64,000 bases of DNA from CATQHD01 sp965243165 (GTDB lineage Bacteria; Actinomycetota; Acidimicrobiia; Spongiisociales; Spongiisociaceae). Where the stretch lies: the NCBI GenBank assembly GCA_965243165.1, contig OZ251535.1:1-64000 (forward strand), given 5' to 3'. The notes under the pieces were generated by a model that did not search any database, was not told where the DNA came from, and saw only the letters and a program-made list of their open reading frames with translations. Below, piece after piece: positions 15,090-23,311 of this stretch (position 1 is its first letter; each line of letters opens with the position of its first letter). Position numbers and translations under genes: made by a program.

Positions 15090-17281
15090 TGGCCCAATAC
15101 AATTATCTGATCGGGTTTGGCGAACGCCTCACCGAACCCATTCGAGGCCCTCTAGGCGGTGGCACTCCAACCTACCCTTACACAATTCCCGGTGCCCAAA
15201 AACGGCTAATTCCAATGGCAGAATCACTCTATAATTCAGTCGCTGAACTACCGATAAATGCTAAACCGGGCGGGCGCGTCGTTGCCGCTATAACCATGCA
15301 CCCTCAGTTCGGTGCCCGGTCCTATTTTCCAAATCGGATCCTGCAAACATTCAAAGCTAAGGTCGTAGGCAGCAGACGCGTCTCCATCACCCCTGTCCTC
15401 TGGGGACGCAACAACCCCCCTCCTGATGGCGGTCGCGGTGATGCGTCCAGGCTTTATGTAGCCGCCTCCACCAGAGCAATTGCCAAATGGCCGAGCTATA
15501 TGCAAACTGCAGAAAAAGGCTCACTGGAAGAATTACGAAGACTTGAGGATATACGCGCTCCGAGCATTGAAAAAAAGCTCAAGCATGGTTTTATCAATCG
15601 TTCTGAAGAACCAGATACCTATGAAGTAGTTCTGCATGCCAAAGACGATCACGCCAATCGTTATATCATTGAGGGTTTCGAGCAATGGTGTGAAGAACTA
15701 CATGCTGAAGCTGATCTTGAACGGAGAATCTCCGCGGGCGGACTGACCTTCATACCGGTTACAGCCAAACCGGAGACCATCTTCGAACTCGCCAAATTCT
15801 CCTTTTTGCGAGTGGTAAGACCTATGCCTCAAATCCGTAGTATACGACCTTCTGTCACTCGATCCATCCCGTTGTCTGACCCAATTGCACTACCAGATCG
15901 TGATCCTGTTGACACATCAACACGCGCCGCAGTATTTGATGGAGGCCTCCCCAGTGGTTCTGATCTTGAGCGGTGGTGCAACACCCGCGATGCCATAGGA
16001 GTAGGCCCTGCAGAAGCTCACCTCAACGACCATGGTCACGCGGTCACCTCCGCCCTCCTATTCAACTCCCTTACTCCAAACTCGTTGCCTTACTCCTACA
16101 TTGACCACTTTCGTGTGTTGGACAATAGATCAGAGGATCGCCCGACTGAACTATATGATGTACTCCGACGCATAAAAGGTATTCTCACGCAACGGAAGCC
16201 TACTTTTGTCAACCTCAGTATTGGGCCGCGCCTGCCTATAGAAGACGACGACGTTCATGCTTGGACAGCCTTGATAGATGAATACTGCGCCGATAATTCC
16301 GCTCTGATCACTGTGGCAGTCGGCAACGACGGAACCCGCGACTGGCTTAGCGGAAATGCCCGGATTCAAGTGCCGGCGGATTCCGTCAATGCTCTTGGGG
16401 TGGGCGCAGCATCTCGCCCGGACTCCGCCAGCCGGGCACCCTACAGCTCCATCGGTCCAGGTCGGAGTCCCGGCACCGTCAAACCCGACATCCTTGCCTT
16501 CGGGGGCGGAAACTCTGCGCCCTTCCTCGTCGCCGATCCGAATCGATCCGGCTTCGCCCTAGCGACGGAGGGCACGAGCTTCGCCGCGCCCGCAGCGTTG
16601 CGAACGGCCCTCGGTGTTAGAGCCATACTCGGCAAGGTGCTCGATCCCTTGACCCTAAAGGGTCTGCTCATCCATTGCGCCGATGATGGTGGAACAGACA
16701 ATCGTCGAGAGACAGGTTGGGGAGTGATTCCCACTGACGTGAACGACGTCATCATTTGTCCTGAAGGTACGGCTCGTGTTATTTATCAAGGTGACATAGA
16801 CCCAGCTAAATACATCCGCGCCCGTCTGCCTCTTCCTAACCAGAAGCTCACCGGTATGATAACCGTCACCGCCACTATCACTTTCGCGTGTGAAGTAGAC
16901 CCGCAAGATCCACCGGCATATACACGCGCCGGGCTGGAAGTTCGCTTCCGGCCTCACGCTAAGCGCTTTCATACAGACCACAGTCTGCATCCCAAGACTC
17001 GTAGCTTCTTCCCAGATATACAGAATACAAAGTGGGCAAACGTCTTACATGCCCGCAAGAGTTTCCGACCTAGAACACTCTATAATTCCGTGTTTGACCT
17101 TCACTATCTGGCCCGCTACACCGGGACAAATTACCCCAGCGCCCCCAGAATTCGTTACAGTCTCATCATCACCATAGAGGCACCACGCATACCAGACCTC
17201 TACGATCGAGTACTGCGCACTTATCCGAACCTGCTGGAAGCCCTGACCCCCGTTGTGGAGATTCCTGTTCTAGGCTCGTGA
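15086..17281 (+). CDS. Subtilisin-family (S8) serine protease, partner of the AAA+ ATPase
   Basis: 731 residues. The catalytic triad is readable: D285 in AAVFDGGL, H316 in NDHGHAVTSALL and S498 in EGTSFAAPAAL, with oxyanion N414 in AVGNDG. About 270 residues precede the catalytic domain and 190 follow it. The N-terminal part has no signal peptide or obvious propeptide, so it should act inside the cell, unlike secreted subtilisins. The C-terminal part is beta-rich, like the P- or fibronectin-type domains of large S8 enzymes. A second in-frame ATG follows the first directly. The gene is more AT-rich than its neighbours, suggesting transfer. Its fixed pairing with the ATPase implies controlled activation on an unknown substrate. 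Confidence 0.85.
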   Translation: MMAQYNYLIGFGERLTEPIRGPLGGGTPTYPYTIPGAQKRLIPMAESLYNSVAELPINAKPGGRVVAAITMHPQFGARSYFPNRILQTFKAKVVGSRRVSITPVLWGRNNPPPDGGRGDASRLYVAASTRAIAKWPSYMQTAEKGSLEELRRLEDIRAPSIEKKLKHGFINRSEEPDTYEVVLHAKDDHANRYIIEGFEQWCEELHAEADLERRISAGGLTFIPVTAKPETIFELAKFSFLRVVRPMPQIRSIRPSVTRSIPLSDPIALPDRDPVDTSTRAAVFDGGLPSGSDLERWCNTRDAIGVGPAEAHLNDHGHAVTSALLFNSLTPNSLPYSYIDHFRVLDNRSEDRPTELYDVLRRIKGILTQRKPTFVNLSIGPRLPIEDDDVHAWTALIDEYCADNSALITVAVGNDGTRDWLSGNARIQVPADSVNALGVGAASRPDSASRAPYSSIGPGRSPGTVKPDILAFGGGNSAPFLVADPNRSGFALATEGTSFAAPAALRTALGVRAILGKVLDPLTLKGLLIHCADDGGTDNRRETGWGVIPTDVNDVIICPEGTARVIYQGDIDPAKYIRARLPLPNQKLTGMITVTATITFACEVDPQDPPAYTRAGLEVRFRPHAKRFHTDHSLHPKTRSFFPDIQNTKWANVLHARKSFRPRTLYNSVFDLHYLARYTGTNYPSAPRIRYSLIITIEAPRIPDLYDRVLRTYPNLLEALTPVVEIPVLGS

Positions 17282-17297
17282 ATACAGGCGGCGGCGG

Positions 17298-17387
17298 TCA
17301 CCTGTCTTCCTGTTCGGCCCTTGCGGATTCCGCCAGCGTTTCTGACAATTCGGTCAGGGGCAAGTCGGCGATGCGCGCCAGTGCCTC
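17298..17387 (-). pseudogene. In-frame remnant of the gltX C-terminus beyond an amber stop
   Basis: The gltX TAG (17388-17390) is followed in the same frame by 29 sense codons that read like protein (starting EALARIADLPLTELSETLAE) and then TGA at 17298. The EALARIA stretch repeats a motif of the gltX tail about 180 bp earlier. This looks like an older, longer end of the gene cut by a nonsense change, or a duplicated end. The remaining bases 17282-17297 separate it from the convergent protease gene. Confidence 0.4.
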
Positions 17388-18983
17388 CTACACCGGCGGC
17401 AAACCCAACCGCTCCATCGCACGCGACGCCGCTGTCCCTGTTTTGACGGTTTCTTCTAGGCCGACTGGCATCCGCTCCATCGCACGCAAAAAGTCCGACA
17501 AGCTCCTTCCGGCGGCGGTCCAATCTATCCCCTTATTAGCGGTGGCGATTCGGGCGAGCGCTTCGTCTTGGGAGAGGGCGGCCAGACTCTCGAACAGGGG
17601 GGGCGAGATGTTGGAGCCGGTAATGGCCACTCTGATCGGCTGCAGGCCTTTGCGGGCGGACAGCGATTCTGCCGCCAGCACGTCCCGCAGCGCCTTTTCG
17701 ATGCCGGCGGCGGTCCAGTCGTCCAGTCCGGCCAGAGCTTTCTGCGCGGCGTCCAAGGCCCGCCCGGCATCGCCTTTCATCACCTTGCGCCAGGCTTTTT
17801 CGTCGTAGGTGACCTTCGCGAACAGGAAACGGGCCGCCGGGCCGATCTCGGTCGACAGCTTGACCCGTTCCTGCACCAGGGGGGCCAGGTCGGCGAAACG
17901 GCTGAGCTCGCCTTCGTCCAAGGCGCGGTCCAGGTTCTGCTCGATGCAATCGAGGGCCGTTTTAAGGAACTCTCCGGAGGGCATGGCCCGCATGTAGACC
18001 CCGTTCATCCAGGCCAGTTTCTCGGCGTCGAACACCGCCGGGCTCTTCTGGACATCGGACAGATCGAAGGCCGCAACCGCCTGCTCCCGGCTGAATATCT
18101 CGTTTTCGGGGTCGAGCGACCAACCCAGCAGGCTCATGTAGTTGAACACCGCCGGGGCCAGGTAACCCCCCTTCCGGTAGGCGCGCAGGGAAGTGTCGCC
18201 GTGGCGTTTGGACAGCTTCCGCCCGTCCGGGCCGAACAGGAGGGGCAGATGGGCGTAGACGGGCCGCCCTCCGCCCAAGGCCTCGGTCAGCAGGATGTGC
18301 TTGGGGGTCGACGACAGCAGGTCCTCGCCCCTCGCCACATGCGTTATCTGGTAGTCGATGTCGTCCACCGTCGAGGCCAGGTGGTAGGTGGGCGTCCCGT
18401 CCGAGCGGAGCATCACGAAGTCGTCGATGGCGTCCGGCTCGAACCGCACCTTTCCCCGCACCAGGTCGGTGAACTCCACCGCGCAGCCCGGGGTGGAGAA
18501 GCGGATCACCCCCTTCTCCCCGGCGGCGGCCCGGCGGCAGCCGGCCTCGAGATCGGCGCCGGAAGGGCGGCGGATGTAATAGCCCGGCGGTTTCCGTTCG
18601 GCCTGGGCCCTTGTCCGCAGCTCGTCCAGTTCCTCCGCCGAACGGAAGTCGTAGTAGGCCCTTCCGCTCTCCACCAGGCCCTCCGCCGCCTCCCGGTAGC
18701 GGTCGAACCGGTCGGACTGCCGGTAGGTGCCGTGCGGCCCGCCCACCTCCACGCCTTCGTCCCAGTCGAGGCCCAGCCAGCGGAACCCTTCGACAACGTC
18801 GTCGATGAAGCGGTCGTCCGACCGGGCGCGGTCGGTGTCGTCGATGCGGACGATGAACACCCCTCCATGACGGCGGGCGTACAGCCAGTTGAAAAGGGCC
18901 GCCCGCACGTTTCCGATGTGGAGGTGGCCGGTGGGGGAAGGGGCGATCCGCAGCCGGGGGGCGCCCGTCCGTCCGGCGCTCAC
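17388..18983 (-). CDS. gltX: Glutamyl-tRNA synthetase
   Basis: 531 residues. Class I synthetase that charges tRNA-Glu (and possibly tRNA-Gln, since gatCAB is encoded nearby). The HIGH motif appears as SPTGHLHIGNVRAALFNWL near residue 15 and the KMSKS loop as GRKLSKRHGD. GTG at 18983 overlaps the stop of the FAH gene by four bases. It is about 40-60 residues longer than usual because of an unusual tail (about 470-531, with RAMERM and RAMERLGLPPV). An in-frame amber stop and a further coding-like stretch follow. The translated core looks intact, so function is expected. Confidence 0.9.
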   Translation of the reverse strand: MSAGRTGAPRLRIAPSPTGHLHIGNVRAALFNWLYARRHGGVFIVRIDDTDRARSDDRFIDDVVEGFRWLGLDWDEGVEVGGPHGTYRQSDRFDRYREAAEGLVESGRAYYDFRSAEELDELRTRAQAERKPPGYYIRRPSGADLEAGCRRAAAGEKGVIRFSTPGCAVEFTDLVRGKVRFEPDAIDDFVMLRSDGTPTYHLASTVDDIDYQITHVARGEDLLSSTPKHILLTEALGGGRPVYAHLPLLFGPDGRKLSKRHGDTSLRAYRKGGYLAPAVFNYMSLLGWSLDPENEIFSREQAVAAFDLSDVQKSPAVFDAEKLAWMNGVYMRAMPSGEFLKTALDCIEQNLDRALDEGELSRFADLAPLVQERVKLSTEIGPAARFLFAKVTYDEKAWRKVMKGDAGRALDAAQKALAGLDDWTAAGIEKALRDVLAAESLSARKGLQPIRVAITGSNISPPLFESLAALSQDEALARIATANKGIDWTAAGRSLSDFLRAMERMPVGLEETVKTGTAASRAMERLGLPPV

Positions 18984-19741
18984 GGAGACCTCACCGGATT
19001 GGAGAGGACACCCACCCCTTCGAGGGCCACCTCTACCTGGTCGCCGCCCCGGAGCGGCCCGGCCCCGGGAGGCGCGCCGGTCAGGACCACATCGCCGGGC
19101 AGCAGCGTCATGACCGAGCTGACGAAGGCGATCAGCTCGGCCGCCCCGAAGATCATGTCGTCGATGGAAGCCTCCTGCCGCATTGCTCCGTTCACCCGGC
19201 ATTCGAGGGAGAAATCTTCGCGGGGGTCGTATTCGGTCTCGATGGCCGGCCCCAGCGGGCAGAAGGTGTCGAAGCTCTTCGCCCTCGCCCACTGCCCGTC
19301 CCGGCGCTCGAGATCGCGGGCGGTAACGTCGTTGCAGGCCGTGTATCCCAACACCGCCCCCAGCGCCTCATCGGCGGCGGCGCGGCGCAACACCTTGCCC
19401 ATCACCGCCGCCAGGCCCGCCCCGTGATGGACTTCCTCCGATTCGGCGGGCAGGAGGATCGGCTCGCCCGGCCCGACCACGGCGGTGGACGGCTTCATGA
19501 AGATGACCGGCGTCCGGGGCAGGGGCCGCTCTGCCTCCTCCGCGTCCGGGGCGTAGTTGGCCTCCACCCCCACCACCTTGGTGGGAAACACCGGCGACAG
19601 CAGCCGGACCTGTTCGAAGTCGAGCAGCACCTCGGTCGGTTCCCAGGCTACGAAGGGCGACCCCTGGTGGACGCGGACGCCTTCCTGTTCCACGCCTCCG
19701 TAACGGATGCCCTCCTGGGTCTGCATGCGGACGATCTTCAT
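18980..19741 (-). CDS. Fumarylacetoacetate hydrolase (FAH) family protein with altered metal site
   Basis: 253 residues with the FAH-family fold that handles 2-oxo acids such as acylpyruvates or oxaloacetate. The segments KVVGVEANYAPDAEE, PVIFMKPSTAVVGPGEPI, GYTACNDVTARDLE and KSFDTFCPLGP are family-typical. The two glutamates that normally bind the metal (pattern YExEL) are replaced by glycines here (HHGAGLAAVMG), although the later aspartate in CNDVTARD remains. Activity is therefore doubtful or altered. It lies between ilvE and gltX in a tight minus-strand run, an arrangement I recall from other Actinobacteria. Confidence 0.82.
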   Translation of the reverse strand: MKIVRMQTQEGIRYGGVEQEGVRVHQGSPFVAWEPTEVLLDFEQVRLLSPVFPTKVVGVEANYAPDAEEAERPLPRTPVIFMKPSTAVVGPGEPILLPAESEEVHHGAGLAAVMGKVLRRAAADEALGAVLGYTACNDVTARDLERRDGQWARAKSFDTFCPLGPAIETEYDPREDFSLECRVNGAMRQEASIDDMIFGAAELIAFVSSVMTLLPGDVVLTGAPPGAGPLRGGDQVEVALEGVGVLSNPVRSP

Positions 19742-19771
19742 CGAGCGGCCCTTTTCGGCTGACGGCTCGAC

Positions 19772-20281
19772 TCAGCCGGCCGGGGAAGGCTCGGACCGGA
19801 GACGGACGCGCACCCTTTCGGGGTCGTCGGTGAGCAAGTCGACGGGGATGGCGGCCAAGGCGGTCCTGCCCGGCCAAGGATCATGGGCCGACGCATCCAG
19901 CCAACCCTCCCGCAGCTCGGCCAACCCCTCCGGCGGCCTCGCCTGCTGGTCCTCGTGCAGGCCTGTCAACGAGAGGGCCGCTTCCACATCCCGGCGGGTG
20001 GGGCCCCGGCGGGCGTGGGACGCCCTCGCCCCCACCAGGGCGCACAGGAGCTTCTCCAGTTCCCGGGGCCGGCGGCCGCGGTCGAAGGAGGCGGCTCGGA
20101 TCATCCTCAGCCCCCATCCGGCGTCGGGGCCGGGCCGTCCGAAGGATCCCCCCGACGGCATGTCGGCGGGGGAGGTGATCTCGCCGGGGCGGGCGGGGGT
20201 CCACCGGCGCTCGGCCGCCCTCTCCGGTTCCGCCGCCGGGAGCTCGGAGGCGCGCAACTCGATGTTGGGCTGCCGGCCCAT
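19772..20281 (-). CDS. Hypothetical protein, 169 residues
   Basis: Unrecognised. It is arginine- and proline-rich, with a low-complexity N-terminal 70 residues and a more ordered middle (ELEKLLCALVGARASHARR, then WLDASAHDPWPGRTALAAIPVDLL). No signal peptide, membrane segment or metal motif is evident. ATG at 20281; it sits between ilvE (30 bp upstream) and the FAH gene (30 bp downstream) on the same strand, so it is likely part of that transcript. Codon use matches the core genes, which supports it being real, but no function can be offered. Confidence 0.55.
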   Translation of the reverse strand: MGRQPNIELRASELPAAEPERAAERRWTPARPGEITSPADMPSGGSFGRPGPDAGWGLRMIRAASFDRGRRPRELEKLLCALVGARASHARRGPTRRDVEAALSLTGLHEDQQARPPEGLAELREGWLDASAHDPWPGRTALAAIPVDLLTDDPERVRVRLRSEPSPAG

Positions 20282-20311
20282 CAGCCGAGCGCCTCGGTCG
20301 GCATCTCGCGC

Positions 20312-21229
20312 TCAGACGTAGTAGAGCCAGTGGGAGTAGTCATCCAGTTTGCCGGTGTAGGCGTCGGCGTAGAGCTGCTGGGCGCGGCGGGTGACCGGGC
20401 CGGGGCGCCCGTCGCCGACCGGGCGGTTGTCCACCTCGCGGACGGGCGTCACCTCGGCCGCGGTGCCGGTCATGAAAAGCTCGTCGCAGTAGTACAGGTC
20501 GGAGCGGTGGAGCACCTTCTCGGCTACTTCGCAGCCGTCGTCGGAGAGCAGGGTCATCACCGCGTTGCGGGTCACCCCTTCGAGGCAGCCGGCGTACAGC
20601 GGCGGGGTGTAGACGGCTCCGTCCCTGATCAGGAACACGTTCTCCCCCGACCCTTCGGAGAGGGTGCCGTCGGAGTTGAGCAGCATGGCCTCGTCGTAGC
20701 CGTCGGCCACCGCCTCCCGCTTGGCCAGGATCGAGTTGATGTAGGTGCCGGTGGCCTTGGCGTTGGGGAAGGCGTCCTGGGAGAAGCGCCGCCACGAGGA
20801 GACCTTGACCCGGATGCCGTTGAGGACTCCCTCTTCCCCCAGGTAGGCGCCCCACTTCCAGGTGATGACGGCGGTGTTGATCTCGGCGTTGCGGGGGTCC
20901 AGGCCCAGGGCGCCGAGGCCGAGGAACATTATCGGGCGGATGTAGGCCGACTCGAACTCGTTGACCCGGAGCACCTCCTTGGAAGCCTCGACCAGCTGGT
21001 CGGAGGTGTAGGGGGGGTCCATGGCGTAGGCCTTGGCAGACCGGATCATGCGGTCGATGTGCTCCTTGAGGCGGAATACGGCCGTCCCGCCGGCGGCCTC
21101 GTAGGCCCGGATGCCCTCGAAGACCCCCGTCCCGTAGTGCAGGGCGTGCGTGAGGACGTGCACGGTGGCCTCCTCCTGGGGGACCATCCGGCCGTCCATC
21201 CAGATGTATCTACCTATGTCCATCCTCAT
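20312..21229 (-). CDS. ilvE: Branched-chain amino acid aminotransferase
   Basis: 305 residues, class IV PLP aminotransferase that makes leucine, isoleucine and valine from their 2-oxo acids. Readable family features: HYGTGVFEGIRAY, FRLKEHIDRMIRSAK, FPNAKATGTYINSILAKREA (with the PLP lysine), EGSGENVFLI and LFMTGTAAEVTPV. ATG at 21229 (MRMDIGRYIWMDGRMV) is chosen because the further upstream frame is low-complexity. The C-terminal DDYSHWLYYV is usual for the family. It heads the ilvE-hypothetical-FAH-gltX run. Confidence 0.92.
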   Translation of the reverse strand: MRMDIGRYIWMDGRMVPQEEATVHVLTHALHYGTGVFEGIRAYEAAGGTAVFRLKEHIDRMIRSAKAYAMDPPYTSDQLVEASKEVLRVNEFESAYIRPIMFLGLGALGLDPRNAEINTAVITWKWGAYLGEEGVLNGIRVKVSSWRRFSQDAFPNAKATGTYINSILAKREAVADGYDEAMLLNSDGTLSEGSGENVFLIRDGAVYTPPLYAGCLEGVTRNAVMTLLSDDGCEVAEKVLHRSDLYYCDELFMTGTAAEVTPVREVDNRPVGDGRPGPVTRRAQQLYADAYTGKLDDYSHWLYYV

Positions 21230-21490
21230 ATCATAGAGCCTGGCGGAGGGCAGGCGCTCCGGACTCGGGGGAGCATCCGGCCGGGGCGCCGTGAGCCGGG
21301 TGGGCGGCCCGCCGCCGGGAAGGGGCCGAGGCGCGACCTGCGCGGGGGCGCCGGCCTTACGGCCCAAGCTGTGATCGGCCGCCGAGGTGCAGAATGCTAA
21401 AAATACCTCCCCGAAACTAGGGCAGGGCCGGGGCTATGCTGATACGATACGGGCAACGAGACCCAGTACAGGCAGAGAAGGGAGGAAGCC

Positions 21491-21673
21491 ATCGCTTCTG
21501 CGGACAGAACACCGGTACCCGAGAAGCCCTCGGAAGACAACGCCCGTGACCTCTTGGAGCGGGAGGAAGATTTCGTAGCCAAGATCGAGCGGGCCCGCCA
21601 AGCCCGTGAGATGGGCAAACAGCTTCGTAAAGGAAAAGCTCCCATCGCTAACATCCCTTACGACTTCCGGTGA
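21491..21673 (+). CDS. Small charged protein, probable ATC start, coupled to the ClpP-like protease
   Basis: Sixty codons giving a protein rich in E, R and K with one long helix (LLEREEDFVAKIERARQAR) and a short C-terminal IPYDFR. The frame contains no ATG, GTG or TTG between an upstream stop (21440-21442) and the coding part. A strong GGGAGGA lies 5 bases before ATC at 21491, so an ATC start is the best reading. The next possible start, ATG at 21610, would leave only 20 codons. The TGA overlaps the next gene's GTG (GTGA). A TACGAT -10-like box lies near 21443. I infer a partner or regulator of the protease. Confidence 0.55.
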   Translation: MASADRTPVPEKPSEDNARDLLEREEDFVAKIERARQAREMGKQLRKGKAPIANIPYDFR

Positions 21674-22536
21674 AGAAGCTTCCTTCTCAAAGCCCCCTCT
21701 ACCACGCCGAACACTCGGGGAGGTATGAGCGGCAGGCGCTAATCCGCCAGTACGAAGAATCCTATGAAACCCGCCTGATAGTGGTGATTGACATCATCGG
21801 GTCTTCAAGCATCACTTACCTAGAAGAGTTGCTCTTCGATTACACCGATTCGGAGGGTGATCTCCATCTGATGCTCGACACACCGGGGGGCGACGGTGAA
21901 ATCGCGGTGCGGATGGCTCGATCGATGCAAGCCCGATGTGAAAACCTTACGGTCATAGTTCCTGATCGCGCCAAGAGCGCGGGAACTTTGCTGGCTATGG
22001 GCGCTCATAAAATCCTGATGGGGCCTACCAGCGACCTCGGCCCGGTAGACCCGCAACTACAAATCCCAGGTACCCATTACTGGGTAGCAGCAAAGGACCT
22101 CCTTGCCGCTGTTGACAGCGCCTTGGAACAAGTTCAGGACCAACCTCATACCTACCCATTGTTGGCATCACTGCTCGGCGATGTTAATTTCCTCATGTAC
22201 CAACAGGCCCAATCTGCCATTGAGCACACAGATGACCTCATAAGGTCAGCCCTCACCAGCAATCCTGACTATGAGGAGAAGGATTTGGAGAAGCTGGTCG
22301 AGAAGTTGAGCGAATCCTTTATAACCGCGCCCAAAGTACATGGGGCGATGTTCGGGGTCAAGGAGGCGGCAACAGCCGGACTGCCTGTATCGCCGCCCTC
22401 CTCCAAAGAGCAGTGGGAAACGATCTGGCGGCTCTGGACCAAATACTTTCACCTGCTCCGTCAAGAAAGAAGCGGTTTCACCCGCATCTACGAGAACCAC
22501 ACTGCTTCACAGGTAGTCACCGTCCCCTGGACGTAA
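21670..22536 (+). CDS. ClpP-fold serine protease of the SDH (SppA-related) family
   Basis: 288 residues. Reads as the serine dehydrogenase proteinase family, a cytosolic relative of SppA and ClpP. TPGGDG (71-76) forms the oxyanion region, K102-S103 in DRAKSAGTLLAMGA gives the nucleophile, and SDLGPVDPQL (121-130) is the family signature. There is no signal peptide or membrane helix. GTG at 21670 overlaps the stop of the preceding small ORF. The AT content is higher than in the neighbouring core genes, and the unit sits between ilvE and pgpA as an insertion-like island. The substrate is unknown; a conflict or stress role is possible. Confidence 0.82.
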   Translation: MKKLPSQSPLYHAEHSGRYERQALIRQYEESYETRLIVVIDIIGSSSITYLEELLFDYTDSEGDLHLMLDTPGGDGEIAVRMARSMQARCENLTVIVPDRAKSAGTLLAMGAHKILMGPTSDLGPVDPQLQIPGTHYWVAAKDLLAAVDSALEQVQDQPHTYPLLASLLGDVNFLMYQQAQSAIEHTDDLIRSALTSNPDYEEKDLEKLVEKLSESFITAPKVHGAMFGVKEAATAGLPVSPPSSKEQWETIWRLWTKYFHLLRQERSGFTRIYENHTASQVVTVPWT

Positions 22537-22576
22537 CCGGCATGAACCATCAGCTAACCGGGCGGCGGCGCACCAA

Positions 22577-23026
22577 ATGGACAGGGTGATCGCTTCCTGG
22601 TTCGGGTGCGGGTTCATTCCCCGCCTGGTGCGGGGGTCGGACGAGGGCGCCGGAACGGTGGGGGCGGTGGGGGCTTTGATTCCGGCCCTTTTGCTGGCGC
22701 GGGCGGGGTGGGGCGCCCAGCTGGCGGCGGCGGCGGCGGTGACCGGGCTTTCTTTGTGGGCGGCCGGGCGGTTCGCCGGCGAAGGCGACCCCGGCTGGAT
22801 AGTGGTGGATGAAGCGGCCGGTACTTTCCTGGCCACGATCGGCGTGTCGGCGGGGCCGGCCCTGATCGGCTTCGCGGTGTTTCGGATCGCCGACATCACC
22901 AAGGCGTTCCCCCTGGTGAAGCGGGCGGAGCGCCTGCCGGGGGGTTTCGGGATCACCGGCGACGATCTGGCGGCCGGGTTGTGGGGCCTGGGGGCGGCTT
23001 GGGCGGCGCAGGCGCTCCTGGGCTGA
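22577..23026 (+). CDS. pgpA: Phosphatidylglycerophosphatase A
   Basis: 149 residues, membrane enzyme that dephosphorylates phosphatidylglycerol phosphate in phospholipid synthesis. The family motifs are clear: GSDEGAGTVG near the N-terminus, DPGWIVVDEAAG in the middle and FRIADITKAFPLVKRAERL with GGFGITGDDLAAG toward the end. Hydrophobic helices fill the spaces between. ATG at 22577 starts just before the first family-typical residues. Codon use is core-like. It stands alone on the plus strand, facing a small minus-strand membrane gene. Confidence 0.88.
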   Translation: MDRVIASWFGCGFIPRLVRGSDEGAGTVGAVGALIPALLLARAGWGAQLAAAAAVTGLSLWAAGRFAGEGDPGWIVVDEAAGTFLATIGVSAGPALIGFAVFRIADITKAFPLVKRAERLPGGFGITGDDLAAGLWGLGAAWAAQALLG

Positions 23027-23034
23027 CGCCCGCG

Positions 23035-23253
23035 TCAACGCAGGTAGGGAAGACCGAAGTACCACAGCCAGGCGGCGGCGCCGGCGACGGCGGCGTAGAA
23101 CGCCAGCTTGACCAGCTTCCGCAGGAGCCACCACCCCGCCAAGAGGCTGGCGGCCACCGCCGCCGCCAGCACCGCCTGCGAAGGAACCACCGCGCTCACC
23201 CGTTCGATGACCCCCTCGATCTCGGCCTGCCAAGGCTCCCAGAAATCGAGCAT
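23035..23253 (-). CDS. Small membrane protein, hypothetical
   Basis: 72 residues with two hydrophobic helices (around 26-43 and 50-66), rich in alanine and tryptophan, and a short acidic N-terminal segment. Unrecognised. It is convergent with pgpA (8-bp gap) and lies 58 bp upstream of the ATG-proximal side of nothing else on its strand except gatB, which ends the gatCAB run. Core-like codon use makes it plausible, but length and composition limit certainty. Confidence 0.45.
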   Translation of the reverse strand: MLDFWEPWQAEIEGVIERVSAVVPSQAVLAAAVAASLLAGWWLLRKLVKLAFYAAVAGAAAWLWYFGLPYLR

Positions 23254-23311
23254 CGGCCCAGCCTAACCTCGGCCGCCGGCCCTGCCCGTTCATATCCACG
23301 GGGGGGCCTGG

